Origin: Actinomycetes bacterium
GTDB taxonomy: Bacteria; Actinomycetota; Acidimicrobiia; Acidimicrobiales; RAAP-2
Length of the DNA: 64,000 nt
Direction: 5' to 3'
NCBI GenBank assembly: GCA_021827705.1
Contig: JAKAUQ010000004.1
Coordinates: 1 to 64,000, forward strand
Each line of letters starts with the position of its first letter. Within the stretch, counting starts at the first letter, position 1. Position numbers and translations under genes: made by a program. The notes below the pieces were generated by a model, which ran no database searches, was not told the origin of the DNA, and saw nothing but the letters and a program-made list of their open reading frames with translations. Of the stretch, positions 49,965-58,828 are shown in pieces.

Positions 49965-51905
49965 TCACGCCTCGTCGTCGGTCGCCTCGGGCTCGAGGTC
50001 GAGCAGCACGGCCCCGGTGGCCACCTGGTCGCCGGGGCGCACCACGACCTCGGTGACTACGCCCGCGTAGGGCGCCGTCACCGGATGCTCCATCTTCATG
50101 GCCTCCAGGACCACCAGGATCGCGCCGGCCTCGACGTGGGCGCCGGCCTCGACGCGCACCTCGTGGACGACGCCGGGCATGGGGGCGTCGAGGGACCCGG
50201 CGTGGATCGGGGCGGCCCCGTCGTCGGTGGCGAACAGCGGGATCTCCACCAGGGTCAGGGTGCCCCGGGGCACCTGGACGTGGTAGCGCGAGCCGGCCAC
50301 GGTCACCGGCACCACCGCGCGCACGCCCCCCACCTCGAGGTCGATGCCGTCGGGCCGCCACGCGTGGACCCGCGCTGGCCCCGCGCTCGTGCGCACCGAG
50401 CCGTCCCTCGCGTAGCGGTAGGTCACCGTCAGGGTCGCCTCACCGGCGCTGAACACAACGCGCTGGTCGGGCAGCCGCGCGTTGCGCCACCCGCTGGGCA
50501 GGCCGCCCAGGACGGGCGCCTCCCGGCGGTGGCGCTCGGCGCGCCACAACGCGGCGGCCACCGCCGCGCGCGCGACCTCCTCATCCGAGACGACCAGCGC
50601 CCGCGGGGGGTCGTGGCGCTCGATGAAGTCGGTGGTGGTGTCGCCGGCGGCGAAGGCCGCCGAGCGCAGCGTGTTGACCAGGAAGTCGCGATTCGTGACG
50701 ACCCCGCCCAGGTGCAGGCGCTCCAGGGCCCGGGCCAGCGCCGTGGTGGCCTCCTCACGCGTAGGCGCGTGGGAGATCACCTTGGCCAGCAGCGAGTCGA
50801 AGGCCACCGAGACGTACGACCCGGCCTCCACGCCCGACTCCCAGCGCACCGGCGGCGTGGCGGCCGGGGTGAAGGCCTCGACGCGCCCGGTGGCGGGCAG
50901 GAATCCGGTCGTCGGGTCCTCGGCGCACAGTCGGGCCTCGATGGCCCAGCCGCCCGGCGCCACCGCGGGCACGGCGACGTCGCGCTCGGCGGCGATGGCC
51001 AGCTGGGCCGCCACGAGGTCGTAGCCCGTGACCTCCTCGGTGACCGGGTGCTCGACCTGCAGGCGGGTGTTGACCTCCAGGAAGTAGAACGCGCCGCTGG
51101 CCGAGTCCAGGAGGAACTCGATGGTGCCCGCCGAGCGGTAGCCGATGGCCGAAGCCAGGCGCTCGGCCGCCGCGGCCAGCGCCTGGCGCACCTCGGGGCT
51201 CACCGCCGGCGAGGGCGTCTCCTCGATGAGCTTCTGGTGGCGCCGCTGGATGGAGCACTCGCGCTCGCCGAGGATGTGGACCGTGCCGTGGTGGTCGACC
51301 AGGATCTGGACCTCGACGTGGCGCGGCGCGGGCAGGTGCCGCTCGAGGAAGACGTGGCCGTCCCCGAAGGCGGCGGACGCCTCGCGCTGGGCCACAGCCA
51401 GGGCCGCGGCGAGGTCCTCGGCGCGCTCGACGACTCGCATGCCCTTGCCGCCCCCGCCCGCGGCGGCCTTGACGAGCAGGGGGTAGCCGACGGCGTCGGC
51501 CTGCTCGGGGTCGTCACTCCAGGGCAGCACCGGGACGCCGAGCTGGTGGGCCAGCTCCTTGGCGCGGACCTTGTCGCCCATGGCGTCGATGGCCTCGGGG
51601 GGTGGCCCGATCCAGGTCAGCCCGGCCGCAATGACCTGGCGCGCGAAGGTCGCGCTCTCGGACAAGAAGCCGTAGCCGGGGTGCACGGCGTCGGCGCCGG
51701 CGCGCCGGGCGGCCTCCACGAGCGCGGGCCCGTCCAGGTAGGTGGAGGTCAGGCGCAGCGCCAGGTCGGCGTCGCCCACGTAGGGGGCCTCGGCGTCGGC
51801 GTCGACGTACACGGCGATCCCGGTCAGGCCGAGGCGCCGCACCGTGCGCAGGACTCGTCGGGCGATCTCACCGCGATTGGCCACCAGGACCCGGGTCACG
51901 CTCAC
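49965..51905 (-). CDS. acyl-CoA carboxylase alpha subunit (biotin carboxylase + BCCP)
   Basis: 646-aa protein with a biotin carboxylase domain (residues ~1-450: RVLVANRGEIARRVLRT, ATP-grasp AAAGGGGKGMR, FLEVNTRLQVEHPVTEE) and a C-terminal biotinyl domain with EAMKMEHPV containing the biotinylated Lys. It belongs to the propionyl-, methylcrotonyl- or geranyl-CoA carboxylase alpha group. Its partner beta subunit precedes it with a 4-bp overlap. Confidence 0.92.
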   Translation of the reverse strand: MSVTRVLVANRGEIARRVLRTVRRLGLTGIAVYVDADAEAPYVGDADLALRLTSTYLDGPALVEAARRAGADAVHPGYGFLSESATFARQVIAAGLTWIGPPPEAIDAMGDKVRAKELAHQLGVPVLPWSDDPEQADAVGYPLLVKAAAGGGGKGMRVVERAEDLAAALAVAQREASAAFGDGHVFLERHLPAPRHVEVQILVDHHGTVHILGERECSIQRRHQKLIEETPSPAVSPEVRQALAAAAERLASAIGYRSAGTIEFLLDSASGAFYFLEVNTRLQVEHPVTEEVTGYDLVAAQLAIAAERDVAVPAVAPGGWAIEARLCAEDPTTGFLPATGRVEAFTPAATPPVRWESGVEAGSYVSVAFDSLLAKVISHAPTREEATTALARALERLHLGGVVTNRDFLVNTLRSAAFAAGDTTTDFIERHDPPRALVVSDEEVARAAVAAALWRAERHRREAPVLGGLPSGWRNARLPDQRVVFSAGEATLTVTYRYARDGSVRTSAGPARVHAWRPDGIDLEVGGVRAVVPVTVAGSRYHVQVPRGTLTLVEIPLFATDDGAAPIHAGSLDAPMPGVVHEVRVEAGAHVEAGAILVVLEAMKMEHPVTAPYAGVVTEVVVRPGDQVATGAVLLDLEPEATDDEA

Positions 51906-53539
51906 AGCCGGAAAACCCCGTAGGTCGAGGACCCCTCGATGGGGCGCGAGCGCACCACCGAGAGGCACAGGCCGAGCACGGTTCGCGTGTCGCGCGGATC
52001 GATGATGCCGTCGTCGCTGATGGCCCCGGTCGCGGCCAGGGCCAAGGAGCCCTCTTCCTGGGTCGCCTCCACCTGGGCCACGATGCGCGCGTCCTCGGCC
52101 TCGTCGAAGGGCTCGCCCCGCCGCGCGGCGCGCGCGCGGCGCACCTGGCTCATCACGCCGGCGATCTGGCGCGGCCCCATCACCGCGATCTTGGCCGTCG
52201 GCCACAGGAACGTGAAGCGGTTGCCGAAGGCGCGCCCCGACATCCCGTAGGTGCCCGCACCGTAGGATGCGCCCACGATCACCGTCAGGTGGGGGACCGT
52301 GGAGTTGGCCACGGCGTTGAGCATCTGGGAGCCCTTCTTGATGATGCCCGCCGCCTCGGCCTCGCGGCCCACCATGTAGCCCGTGACGTTCTGGAGGAAC
52401 ACCAAGGGGACGTCGACCTGGTTGCACAGCTGGATGAACTGCGCGGCCTTCTCGGCGGCCTGCGGGTGGATCACCCCGTTGTTGCCCAGGATCCCGACGG
52501 GGTAGCCGTGGATGGAGGCCCAGCCACACACCATGGTGGGCCCGTAGCGGGCCTTGAACTCCTCGAAGCGCGAGCCGTCCACGACGCGCGCGATGATCTC
52601 GCGCACGTCGACTGCCTGGCGCAGGTCGCGGCTGATCAGCCCCAGCAGCTCCTCGGGATCCCCGAGGGGCGGCTCGGCCACAAAGGAGGGGTCGGGGCCG
52701 GCCTTGCGCCAGTTGAGGTGGCTGACCACCTCGCGGCAGCGGCGCAGGGCGTCGAGCTCGTCCTCGGCGAAGTAGTCGCCCAGCCCCGAGACGGTCGCGT
52801 GCAGCTCGGCCCCGCCCAGGGTCTCGTCGTCGGTCTCCTCGCCGGTGGCCATCTTGACGAGGGGCGGGCCCGCCAGGAACACCTTGGAGTGGTCCCGCAC
52901 GACGATGTTGTAGTCCGACAGGCCGGGCTGGTAGGCACCCCCGGCCGTCGAGGAGCCGAAGACCACGCTGACGGTGGGCACGCGCAGCTTGGACAGCTCG
53001 ATCAGGTCGTAGAAGAAGCGCCCGGACTCGGCGAAGTGCGCGGTGTTCATCGCGCCGCCCCCGCCCTCGCCGACGCGCAGGTCGGCACCCGCGGACTCCA
53101 CAAAGCTCACGTAGGGGATCCGGTTGTCCCGTGCGATCTCCAGGGCCCGCATCCACTTCTTGGCCGCGTAGGCCGTCAGGGCCCCGCCGAGCACCGAGGG
53201 GTCGTTGGCCATGATGACGCACTCGGTCCCCGCGATCACGCCGATCCCCACCACCATGCCGCCGCCGATGGTGTAGTCCGAGCCGTACCCGGCCAGCGCC
53301 GAGATCTCCAGGAACGGGCTGTCGGGATCGAGGACGGCGGCCACGCGCTCGCGCACCGGCAGCTTGCCCTGGGCGCGCAGCCGCGCGTGGGCCGCGTCGC
53401 CGCCGCCGGTGGCCGCGGCGTCGAGCAGGTCGTCGATGACGGCGATCTGCTCGAGCGCGTCACGCCGGTTGCGCAGGTACGACTCGCTGGCCACGTCCAG
53501 GCGCGACACGATCGGGGCGGCCAGGGGCGCTTGCGGCAC
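51902..53539 (-). CDS. acyl-CoA carboxylase beta subunit (carboxyltransferase)
   Basis: 545-aa carboxyltransferase with both halves: N-terminal GGALTAYAAKKWMRALEIA and ESAGADLR, C-terminal GYMVGREAEAAGIIKKGSQM and the glycine-rich VGASYGAGTYGMSGRAF. The sequence resembles methylcrotonyl-/geranyl-CoA carboxylases more than acetyl- or propionyl-CoA carboxylases by its length, EEGS and AMNTAHFAESGRFFYD motifs; the substrate remains inferred. GTG 53539 is supported by TAGTAT exactly 6 nt upstream. It is first in the operon. Confidence 0.9.
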   Translation of the reverse strand: MPQAPLAAPIVSRLDVASESYLRNRRDALEQIAVIDDLLDAAATGGGDAAHARLRAQGKLPVRERVAAVLDPDSPFLEISALAGYGSDYTIGGGMVVGIGVIAGTECVIMANDPSVLGGALTAYAAKKWMRALEIARDNRIPYVSFVESAGADLRVGEGGGGAMNTAHFAESGRFFYDLIELSKLRVPTVSVVFGSSTAGGAYQPGLSDYNIVVRDHSKVFLAGPPLVKMATGEETDDETLGGAELHATVSGLGDYFAEDELDALRRCREVVSHLNWRKAGPDPSFVAEPPLGDPEELLGLISRDLRQAVDVREIIARVVDGSRFEEFKARYGPTMVCGWASIHGYPVGILGNNGVIHPQAAEKAAQFIQLCNQVDVPLVFLQNVTGYMVGREAEAAGIIKKGSQMLNAVANSTVPHLTVIVGASYGAGTYGMSGRAFGNRFTFLWPTAKIAVMGPRQIAGVMSQVRRARAARRGEPFDEAEDARIVAQVEATQEEGSLALAATGAISDDGIIDPRDTRTVLGLCLSVVRSRPIEGSSTYGVFRL

Positions 53540-53545
53540 GTGCCG

Positions 53546-53551
53546 ATACTA
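53546..53551 (-). promoter_or_regulatory. -10 element of the acyl-CoA carboxylase operon (leaderless)
   Basis: Minus-strand TAGTAT ends 6 nt before GTG 53539. It is divergent from the rpiB promoter 30 bp away. Confidence 0.5.
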
Positions 53552-53580
53552 GGGCGGGCCGCGCGCGCCAAGGCGGGGGA

Positions 53581-53586
53581 TACGCT
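53581..53586 (+). promoter_or_regulatory. -10 element of the rpiB-glyA-wecA-atp operon (leaderless)
   Basis: TACGCT ends 6 nt before ATG 53593. No other obvious promoter was found up to the atp genes, so this may drive the long run. Confidence 0.5.
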
Positions 53587-53592
53587 ACAGGC

Positions 53593-54069
53593 ATGCGCGT
53601 CGCAGTGGGGTCGGATCACGCCGGATTCGCCCTGAAGTCCCACCTGGCGTCCCAGCTGGCGACCTGGGGCCACGAGGTCGTCGACCTCGGGACCGACGGG
53701 CCCGAGGTGTCGGTCGACTATCCGGACTACGCGGCCGCCGTGGGCCGGGCGGTCGCCGGGGGCACGGCCGACCTGGGCGTGGCGGTGTGCGGCTCGGGCA
53801 TCGGCGTAGCGATCGCGGCCAACAAGGTGCCTGGCGTGCGCGCGGCCACCATCCACGACGTCACCTCCGCGCACCTGGCGCGTGAGCACAACCACGCCAA
53901 CGTCGCGTGCTTCGGGGCGCGCCTGGTGGGAACGGCGGTCGCCGAGGAGGCGCTGCGCGCCTGGCTCGAGGCCACCCCGGGAGGCGGGCGCCACGAGCGC
54001 CGCGTCAGCCAGATCGCGTCCCTGGAGGGGACCTCGACGGGAGAGGAGCGCCGTGGCGTCACCCTTTGA
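53593..54069 (+). CDS. rpiB: ribose-5-phosphate isomerase B
   Basis: 158-aa RpiB/LacAB-family isomerase interconverting ribose 5-phosphate and ribulose 5-phosphate. [16 protein letters not shown] at the N-terminus, VDYPDYA, and the active-site [20 protein letters not shown] are diagnostic. [17 protein letters not shown] follows. ATG 53593 is set by the -10. Its end overlaps the glyA start by 17 bp. Confidence 0.94.
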   Translation: MRVAVGSDHAGFALKSHLASQLATWGHEVVDLGTDGPEVSVDYPDYAAAVGRAVAGGTADLGVAVCGSGIGVAIAANKVPGVRAATIHDVTSAHLAREHNHANVACFGARLVGTAVAEEALRAWLEATPGGGRHERRVSQIASLEGTSTGEERRGVTL

Positions 54070-55336
54070 TGCGTGGATCCGAGACGAGGAGGTCGTGACG
54101 CTGCTCGCCCAGGAGTGGGCGCGCCAGACCTCGACGCTGCAGCTGATCGCCAGCGAGAACTTCGCCTCCCCCTCGGTGCTGGCGGCCGGTGGGTCGATCC
54201 TCACCAACAAGTACGCCGAGGGCTACCCGGGGCGGCGCTACTACGGCGGCAACGCCGTCGTCGACGAGGTGGAGGATCTGGCGCGCCGGCGCGTGACCGC
54301 GCTGTTCGGCGCCGACCACGCCAACGTCCAGCCCCACAGCGGCGCCAACGCCAACGTCGCGGTCTACCAGGCTCTGCTCGAGCCCGGCGACACCATCTTG
54401 GCCATGCGCCTCGACCAGGGTGGTCACCTGACGCACGGGTCGCCGGCCTCGATCACGTCGAAGTACTGGCACTTCGTCTCTTACGGGGTGACGCCTCGCA
54501 ACGACGACCCCGACCACCCCGGTGAGGTCATCGACTTCGACAACGTCCGCGACCTGGCCCTGGCGCACCGCCCGCGCCTCATTGTGGCCGGCGCGACGGC
54601 CTACGCCCGCCGGATCGACCCGGTCCCGTTCCGCGAGATCGCCGACGAGGTCGGCGCTCTGGTGATGTTCGATGCCGCCCACGTGGCGGGCCTGATCGCC
54701 GGCGGTGCGCACCCCAACCCGGTGCCCTACGCCGACGTCGTCGCCTTCACCACGCACAAGACGCTGCGGGGTCCCCGCGGGGGCGCGATCGTGTCGCGCG
54801 AGGAGTGGGCCAAGCGCATCGACTCGGCGGTCTTCCCGGGCCAGCAGGGAGGTCCGCTGGAGCACGCCATCGCGGCCAAGGCGGTGGCCTTCCGCGAGGC
54901 TGCCCAGCCGTCCTTTTCCCAGTACGCCGCCCAGATCGTGGCCAACGCCCAGGCCTTCGGGGCGGCCCTGGTGGGCCAGGGCTTTCGCCTGGTCTCGGGT
55001 GGCACGGAGAACCACCTCTTGCTGGTGGACCTGCGCGACTTTGACGTGGACCTGACGGGCAAGGAGGCCCAGGAGGCCCTGGACCGCGCGGGCATCACCA
55101 CCAACCGCAACACCATCCCCGACGACCCGCGCAGCCCCTTTGTCACCTCCGGCCTGCGCGTGGGCACGGCGGCCCAGACCACCGCGGGGATGCGCGAGGC
55201 CGAGTTCGGGCAGATCGCCGGGCTGATGGCGCGGGCCCTGCGGGGCCGCGGCGACGAGGCCGTGCTGGCCCAGGTGCGCGGCGAGGTGGCCGACCTGTGC
55301 GCCGCGTTCAACCCGTACGCGTCGTTCACGAGCTAG
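54053..55336 (+). CDS. glyA: serine hydroxymethyltransferase
   Basis: 427-aa PLP enzyme converting serine and tetrahydrofolate to glycine and methylene-THF. [50 protein letters not shown], and the PLP lysine in [12 protein letters not shown] are present. A GAGAGGAG site (54041-54048) precedes GTG 54053, which lies inside the end of rpiB. Confidence 0.96.
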   Translation: MASPFDAWIRDEEVVTLLAQEWARQTSTLQLIASENFASPSVLAAGGSILTNKYAEGYPGRRYYGGNAVVDEVEDLARRRVTALFGADHANVQPHSGANANVAVYQALLEPGDTILAMRLDQGGHLTHGSPASITSKYWHFVSYGVTPRNDDPDHPGEVIDFDNVRDLALAHRPRLIVAGATAYARRIDPVPFREIADEVGALVMFDAAHVAGLIAGGAHPNPVPYADVVAFTTHKTLRGPRGGAIVSREEWAKRIDSAVFPGQQGGPLEHAIAAKAVAFREAAQPSFSQYAAQIVANAQAFGAALVGQGFRLVSGGTENHLLLVDLRDFDVDLTGKEAQEALDRAGITTNRNTIPDDPRSPFVTSGLRVGTAAQTTAGMREAEFGQIAGLMARALRGRGDEAVLAQVRGEVADLCAAFNPYASFTS

Positions 55337-55339
55337 GCC

Positions 55340-56485
55340 GTGCGCAGCCTCCCGGCGTACGCGTTCATCGCGCTGGTGGGGGCCCTGATCACGATGGTGA
55401 GCACCGGGCCGGCGCGGGCCATCGCCGAGCGCATCGGCTACACCGCTCAGCCCGACGAGCGAAAGGTCCACCAGAAGGTCACCCCCTACGGCGGGGGTGC
55501 GGCGATGATGGTCGGGATCTGCGTGGCGCTGGTCGTCTCGGTCACGGTGCCCACGCTGCGCATGGTCGCGACGTCGTCCCACGAGTTGCTCGGCGTGCTC
55601 ATCGCCGCGGGCGTGATCTTCGTGGTGGGCGTGATCGACGACTTCCGCGAGATGAGCGCGCCGGCCAAGGTGGCGGGCCAGTTCCTCGCGGCCTCGGTGC
55701 TCTACTTCAGCGGCTCGACGATGTACCAGTTCAAGCTGCCCTTCGCCGGCCTGGTGGTGCTGGGTCCCTCGATCCTTCCCGTCATCACGGCGGTGTGGGT
55801 CTTCGCGATCGCCAACGCGATCAACCTCATTGACGGCCTCGACGGGCTGGCCGCGGGCATCGTCGCGATCGCGTCGGCCACGCTGTGCGTGTACGGCCTG
55901 CGCCTCGAGGACCTCGGGCTGCTGCCGGTGACCAACATTGGGCCGCTGGTGGCCGCCGTCACCTTCGGGGTGTGCGTGGGATTCCTGCGCGACAACTTCT
56001 ACCCGGCTCGGCTGTTCATGGGCGACGCCGGCTCCCTGCTGCTCGGACTCCTCATGTCGGCCTCCACGATGGTCATCGGCGGGCGCACGCCCCCGGCCAG
56101 CGGCCTGACGTTCTTCTTCTTCGCGCCCCTGCTGATCCCGGTGTTCATCTTGGGGGTGCCACTGCTGGACGCGTCGTGGGCCTTCGTGCGCCGCACGGCC
56201 TCCGGGCAGGGGTTCCACACGCCCGACAAGAACCACATCCACCACCGTCTGATGCGCCTGGGCCACGGGCACCGCCGGACCGTCATCATCTTGTGGCTGT
56301 GGACGGCCCTGCTGTGCGGCTTCGTGCTCTTCCCGCTCTTCGAGCCGCGGGTCAACGAGGCCATCCCCTTCGGGGTGGCCGGCCTGCTCGTCGCCCTCCT
56401 GACGTGGTTCCACCCCCGGCGCGGGCGGACGGCCGGTGAGTCCGAGCCCGACGCGGCGCCGGCCCCCTCGAGCGCACGGCGGTGA
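55340..56485 (+). CDS. wecA: undecaprenyl-phosphate GlcNAc-1-phosphate transferase family protein
   Basis: 381-aa polytopic membrane glycosyl-1-phosphate transferase (MraY/WecA/TagO superfamily). PDERKVHQKVTPYGGG, VGVIDDFREMSA (DD motif), NAINLIDGLDGLAAG and the HxxHH-like KNHIHHRLMRLGHGH motif are seen, with about ten membrane segments. In actinobacteria it starts arabinogalactan linker or wall-polymer synthesis. GTG 55340 is 3 bp after glyA, in the conserved place before the atp genes. Confidence 0.9.
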   Translation: MRSLPAYAFIALVGALITMVSTGPARAIAERIGYTAQPDERKVHQKVTPYGGGAAMMVGICVALVVSVTVPTLRMVATSSHELLGVLIAAGVIFVVGVIDDFREMSAPAKVAGQFLAASVLYFSGSTMYQFKLPFAGLVVLGPSILPVITAVWVFAIANAINLIDGLDGLAAGIVAIASATLCVYGLRLEDLGLLPVTNIGPLVAAVTFGVCVGFLRDNFYPARLFMGDAGSLLLGLLMSASTMVIGGRTPPASGLTFFFFAPLLIPVFILGVPLLDASWAFVRRTASGQGFHTPDKNHIHHRLMRLGHGHRRTVIILWLWTALLCGFVLFPLFEPRVNEAIPFGVAGLLVALLTWFHPRRGRTAGESEPDAAPAPSSARR

Positions 56486-56748
56486 GCGCAGCCGGCGACG
56501 ACCCCGGTGACCAGGAGGCGGGCCAGCCCCCCGGTGACGCTCCGAGCCCGGAGAGCCCCATGCTGGGCCTCGGGGCGTTCGCGGCGCTCGGCTCGACCAT
56601 CGCGGTCATCGAGGCGGTCGGGGTCGTCGGGGGGATCTGGGTGGACCACGTGCTCTCGTCATCTCCGTGGGGCCTGCTGATCGGGATAGTGTTAGCAACG
56701 GTCACTGCCGTGGTGAGCGTCATGAAGCAAGTCCGGCGTTTCCTCTAA
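56482..56748 (+). CDS. AtpZ/AtpI-family membrane protein
   Basis: 88-aa protein. After a hydrophilic Pro/Gly/Glu-rich start come two membrane helices (AAFAALGSTIAVIEAVGVVGGIWVDHV and GLLIGIVLATVTAVVSVM), the AtpZ/AtpI two-helix pattern including GxWxD. It may assist c-ring assembly or Mg2+/Ca2+ supply to ATP synthase, but its function is not certain. It overlaps wecA by 4 bp. Confidence 0.75.
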   Translation: MSAAGDDPGDQEAGQPPGDAPSPESPMLGLGAFAALGSTIAVIEAVGVVGGIWVDHVLSSSPWGLLIGIVLATVTAVVSVMKQVRRFL

Positions 56749-56760
56749 GACTTGACTACC

Positions 56761-57168
56761 GTGCTTGAAAATCTCCCCACGTCCACCCTGGCGCGCCTGC
56801 TGCGTCGCACCACGCTCTCGGCCGTCCTGGTGGGAGCGGGCGGCACGATCGTGGCCCTGGCCATCGCGCCACCCCTCGCCGCGGTGGGCGTCGTCCTCGG
56901 CGTCGTGCTGGCGCTGGCCAACCTGCGGCTCCTGGACCGCCAAGCCGCCCGCGTCGAGCTCAGCGGCGAGCAGCGGCGTCGGGCGGTGCGCCGCCAGATC
57001 GGCGGGCGCACGGCCGGGCGGCTCGCCGTGGTCACGGCGATCGTCCTGGCGTCCCTCTGGCTGAGCGTCCCTCTGGGACTAGGTATTGTGTCAGGACTTG
57101 TGCTGTACCAGGTGGTGTTCGTGCTCAACGTCCTGCGGGTCGTGGCGCGCCAGGGAGGACCGGAGTGA
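56761..57168 (+). CDS. ATP synthase subunit I-like membrane protein
   Basis: 135-aa protein with four hydrophobic segments separated by a basic loop (EQRRRAVRRQIGGRTAGRL), as in AtpI/subunit I-like proteins placed before atpB in actinobacteria. GTG 56761 is chosen; an in-frame TTG at 56752 would add three residues. It overlaps the atpB start by 4 bp. Assignment is based mainly on position and hydropathy. Confidence 0.7.
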   Translation: MLENLPTSTLARLLRRTTLSAVLVGAGGTIVALAIAPPLAAVGVVLGVVLALANLRLLDRQAARVELSGEQRRRAVRRQIGGRTAGRLAVVTAIVLASLWLSVPLGLGIVSGLVLYQVVFVLNVLRVVARQGGPE

Positions 57169-57947
57169 AGCTGCTGACCGCCGCGAAGGCGATCCACGTT
57201 GGCGTGCACCCCACCGTGCACGTCCTGGGGCTGACCATCGACGTGGACATCGTGACCTCGACGGTCCTGGCAGCCGTGATCCTCCTGGCCTTGGGCTTCC
57301 GGATGCGCGCCCGCGCCACCGACGGCGTGCCGGGCAAGCTGCAGCTGTTCTGGGAGGTCGTGGTCGAGCAGGTCAGCGAGCTGGCCGACTCCGCCGTGGG
57401 GCCCGAGGGACGCCGCTTCGTCCCCATCGGCGTCACCCTCGGCCTGTTCATCCTGATCGCCAACTGGATCGGGTTCATCCCGTCGGCTCTGCAGCCCGGC
57501 GTGTCCTCGGATATCCTGCCGGCGCCCACGGGCGACGTCAACCTCCCCCTGGCCATGGCGCTGCTGGTGATCGTGTGGGTCCACATCGAGTCGCTGCGCG
57601 CGCGCGGCCTGCGGGGCTACCTGCGCCACTACGTCAAGCCCTACGCGGCGCTGGCCCCCATCAACGTGATCGAGGAGATCACCAAGCCCATCACGCTCAC
57701 CTTCCGTCTCTTCGGCAACATCTTCTCGGGCGGCCTGATGGTCCTGGTGATGACCACCCTGCTGCCGATCTACGTGGTGCCCTTCGGCGAGGTGATCTGG
57801 AAGCCCTTCGACCTGTTCATCGGGGCGATCCAGGCATTCATCTTCATGCTGCTGACGATCCTGTACTTCGGCATGGCCATGAGCCACGAGGACGCGGAGG
57901 CGCATGCGCCGGTCGCTCCCGAGGCGCCGGTGCCGTCCACTCTCTAG
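57165..57947 (+). CDS. atpB: ATP synthase F0 subunit a
   Basis: 260-aa polytopic membrane subunit forming the proton half-channels. The essential Arg is in the LTFRLFGNIFSGGLMV helix; IANWIGFIPSAL and the NVIEEITKPITL segment precede it, and C-terminal FIFMLLTILYF completes the channel. ATG/GTG-type start at 57165 overlaps the subunit I-like gene. Confidence 0.97.
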   Translation: MKLLTAAKAIHVGVHPTVHVLGLTIDVDIVTSTVLAAVILLALGFRMRARATDGVPGKLQLFWEVVVEQVSELADSAVGPEGRRFVPIGVTLGLFILIANWIGFIPSALQPGVSSDILPAPTGDVNLPLAMALLVIVWVHIESLRARGLRGYLRHYVKPYAALAPINVIEEITKPITLTFRLFGNIFSGGLMVLVMTTLLPIYVVPFGEVIWKPFDLFIGAIQAFIFMLLTILYFGMAMSHEDAEAHAPVAPEAPVPSTL

Positions 57948-57969
57948 GTAACCCAGGAGGAAAAAAACC

Positions 57970-58236
57970 ATGGCAAACCCATCAGACATCGGGGCGGCGG
58001 TCCGCACCGCCGGGGCGCTCGTCGGGGGCGGCCTGGCGTTGGGGGGCGGCGCGATCGGTGCTGCCGTCGGTGACGGCCTGGCCGGCAGCCAGACGATCGC
58101 CGCCATCGCCCGCCAGCCCGAGATCGAGAACAAGGCGCGCCAGTACTTCTTCTTGACGGTGGGCCTGGTGGAGGCCATGTACTTCATCAACCTGCTGTTC
58201 ATGGTGGTGTTCGTCTACGTCTTCAAGAAGCAGTAG
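57970..58236 (+). CDS. atpE: ATP synthase F0 subunit c
   Basis: 88-aa two-helix proteolipid. Helix 1 carries the [18 protein letters not shown] glycine motif, the loop has ARQPE, and Glu68 in [10 protein letters not shown] is the proton carrier. The residues after Glu (Ala-Met) lack the Ser/Thr of Na+-type c subunits, so a proton ring is expected. An AGGAGG site lies at 57955-57960, ten nt before the ATG. A strong hairpin follows the gene. Confidence 0.97.
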   Translation: MANPSDIGAAVRTAGALVGGGLALGGGAIGAAVGDGLAGSQTIAAIARQPEIENKARQYFFLTVGLVEAMYFINLLFMVVFVYVFKKQ

Positions 58237-58257
58237 GTGCCCGAGGTCCGCAGGCGC

Positions 58258-58281
58258 GCGGCGACCCCGAGGGGTCGCCGC
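58258..58281 (+). other. strong hairpin between atpE and atpF
   Basis: GCGGCGACCCC-GA-GGGGTCGCCGC is a perfect inverted repeat of 11 bp (10 bp with a CGAG tetraloop in RNA), located 21 bp after atpE and 23 bp before atpF, with no U-tract. It could stabilise upstream mRNA or partly attenuate transcription so that c subunits are made in excess. Confidence 0.8.
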
Positions 58282-58304
58282 GAGCGAAGAGAAGGGTCGA
58301 ATCG

Positions 58305-58826
58305 ATGATCGGTGAATCCGTCTTCCTCCTGCCCAACGGCACGTTCTTCGTCGAGCTGCTGGTGGTGGTGGTCATCTTGGTGCTCGTCGCCAAGTACATC
58401 CTCCCGCCCCTCAACCGGGCCATGGAGTCGCGCCAAGCCAAGATCCGCGCCTCTTTGGAGGCCGCCGAGCAGGCGCGCGCGGAGGCCGCCGCCGCCGACG
58501 ACGAGCGCTCCCGCGTGCTGTCCCAGGCTCGGGACCAGGCTCGCGAGATCGTCGCGTCAGCCCAGTCGATGGCCGAGCAGGTGCGCTCGGAGGCGGGCGG
58601 CCGTGGTCAGGCCGAGTTCGAGCGCATCGTCGAGCAGGCGCACGAGGAGGTGGCGATGGCTCGCCAGCGGGCCATCGAGGACGCCTCGAGCCGCATCGGA
58701 CAGATCGTCTACGACCTGGTGACCAAGATCATCGGTCGTGAGGTCGACCAGAGCACCCACGAGGACCTGATCCGCGAGGCCGTTGCCGCCCTGACGGCCG
58801 AGGCCCAGCGGGGAACGGGTCACTGA
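58305..58826 (+). CDS. atpF: ATP synthase F0 subunit b
   Basis: 173-aa peripheral-stalk subunit. One N-terminal membrane helix (FVELLVVVVILVLVAKYIL) is followed by a long charged coiled coil (RAEAAAADDERSRVLSQARDQ onward). Here b and delta are separate genes, unlike the fused b-delta gene of mycobacteria. GAAGGGTCGAATC precedes ATG 58305. Confidence 0.94.
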   Translation: MIGESVFLLPNGTFFVELLVVVVILVLVAKYILPPLNRAMESRQAKIRASLEAAEQARAEAAAADDERSRVLSQARDQAREIVASAQSMAEQVRSEAGGRGQAEFERIVEQAHEEVAMARQRAIEDASSRIGQIVYDLVTKIIGREVDQSTHEDLIREAVAALTAEAQRGTGH

Positions 58827-58828
58827 CC

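Noticed and set aside
48093-51923. A 1276-codon plus-strand frame opposite the carboxylase operon
   Set aside because: Low-complexity Gly/Arg/His translation with no motif; the minus strand encodes AtuA-like and carboxylase proteins with clear catalytic motifs.
57970-58236. Na+-translocating ATP synthase
   Set aside because: The c subunit has Glu-Ala-Met after the carboxylate and lacks the Ser/Thr and Gln ligands of sodium rings.
58258-58281. Rho-independent terminator ending the atp operon after atpE
   Set aside because: No U-tract follows and the remaining atp genes are directly downstream with good ribosome sites; listed instead as a stabilising or attenuating hairpin.
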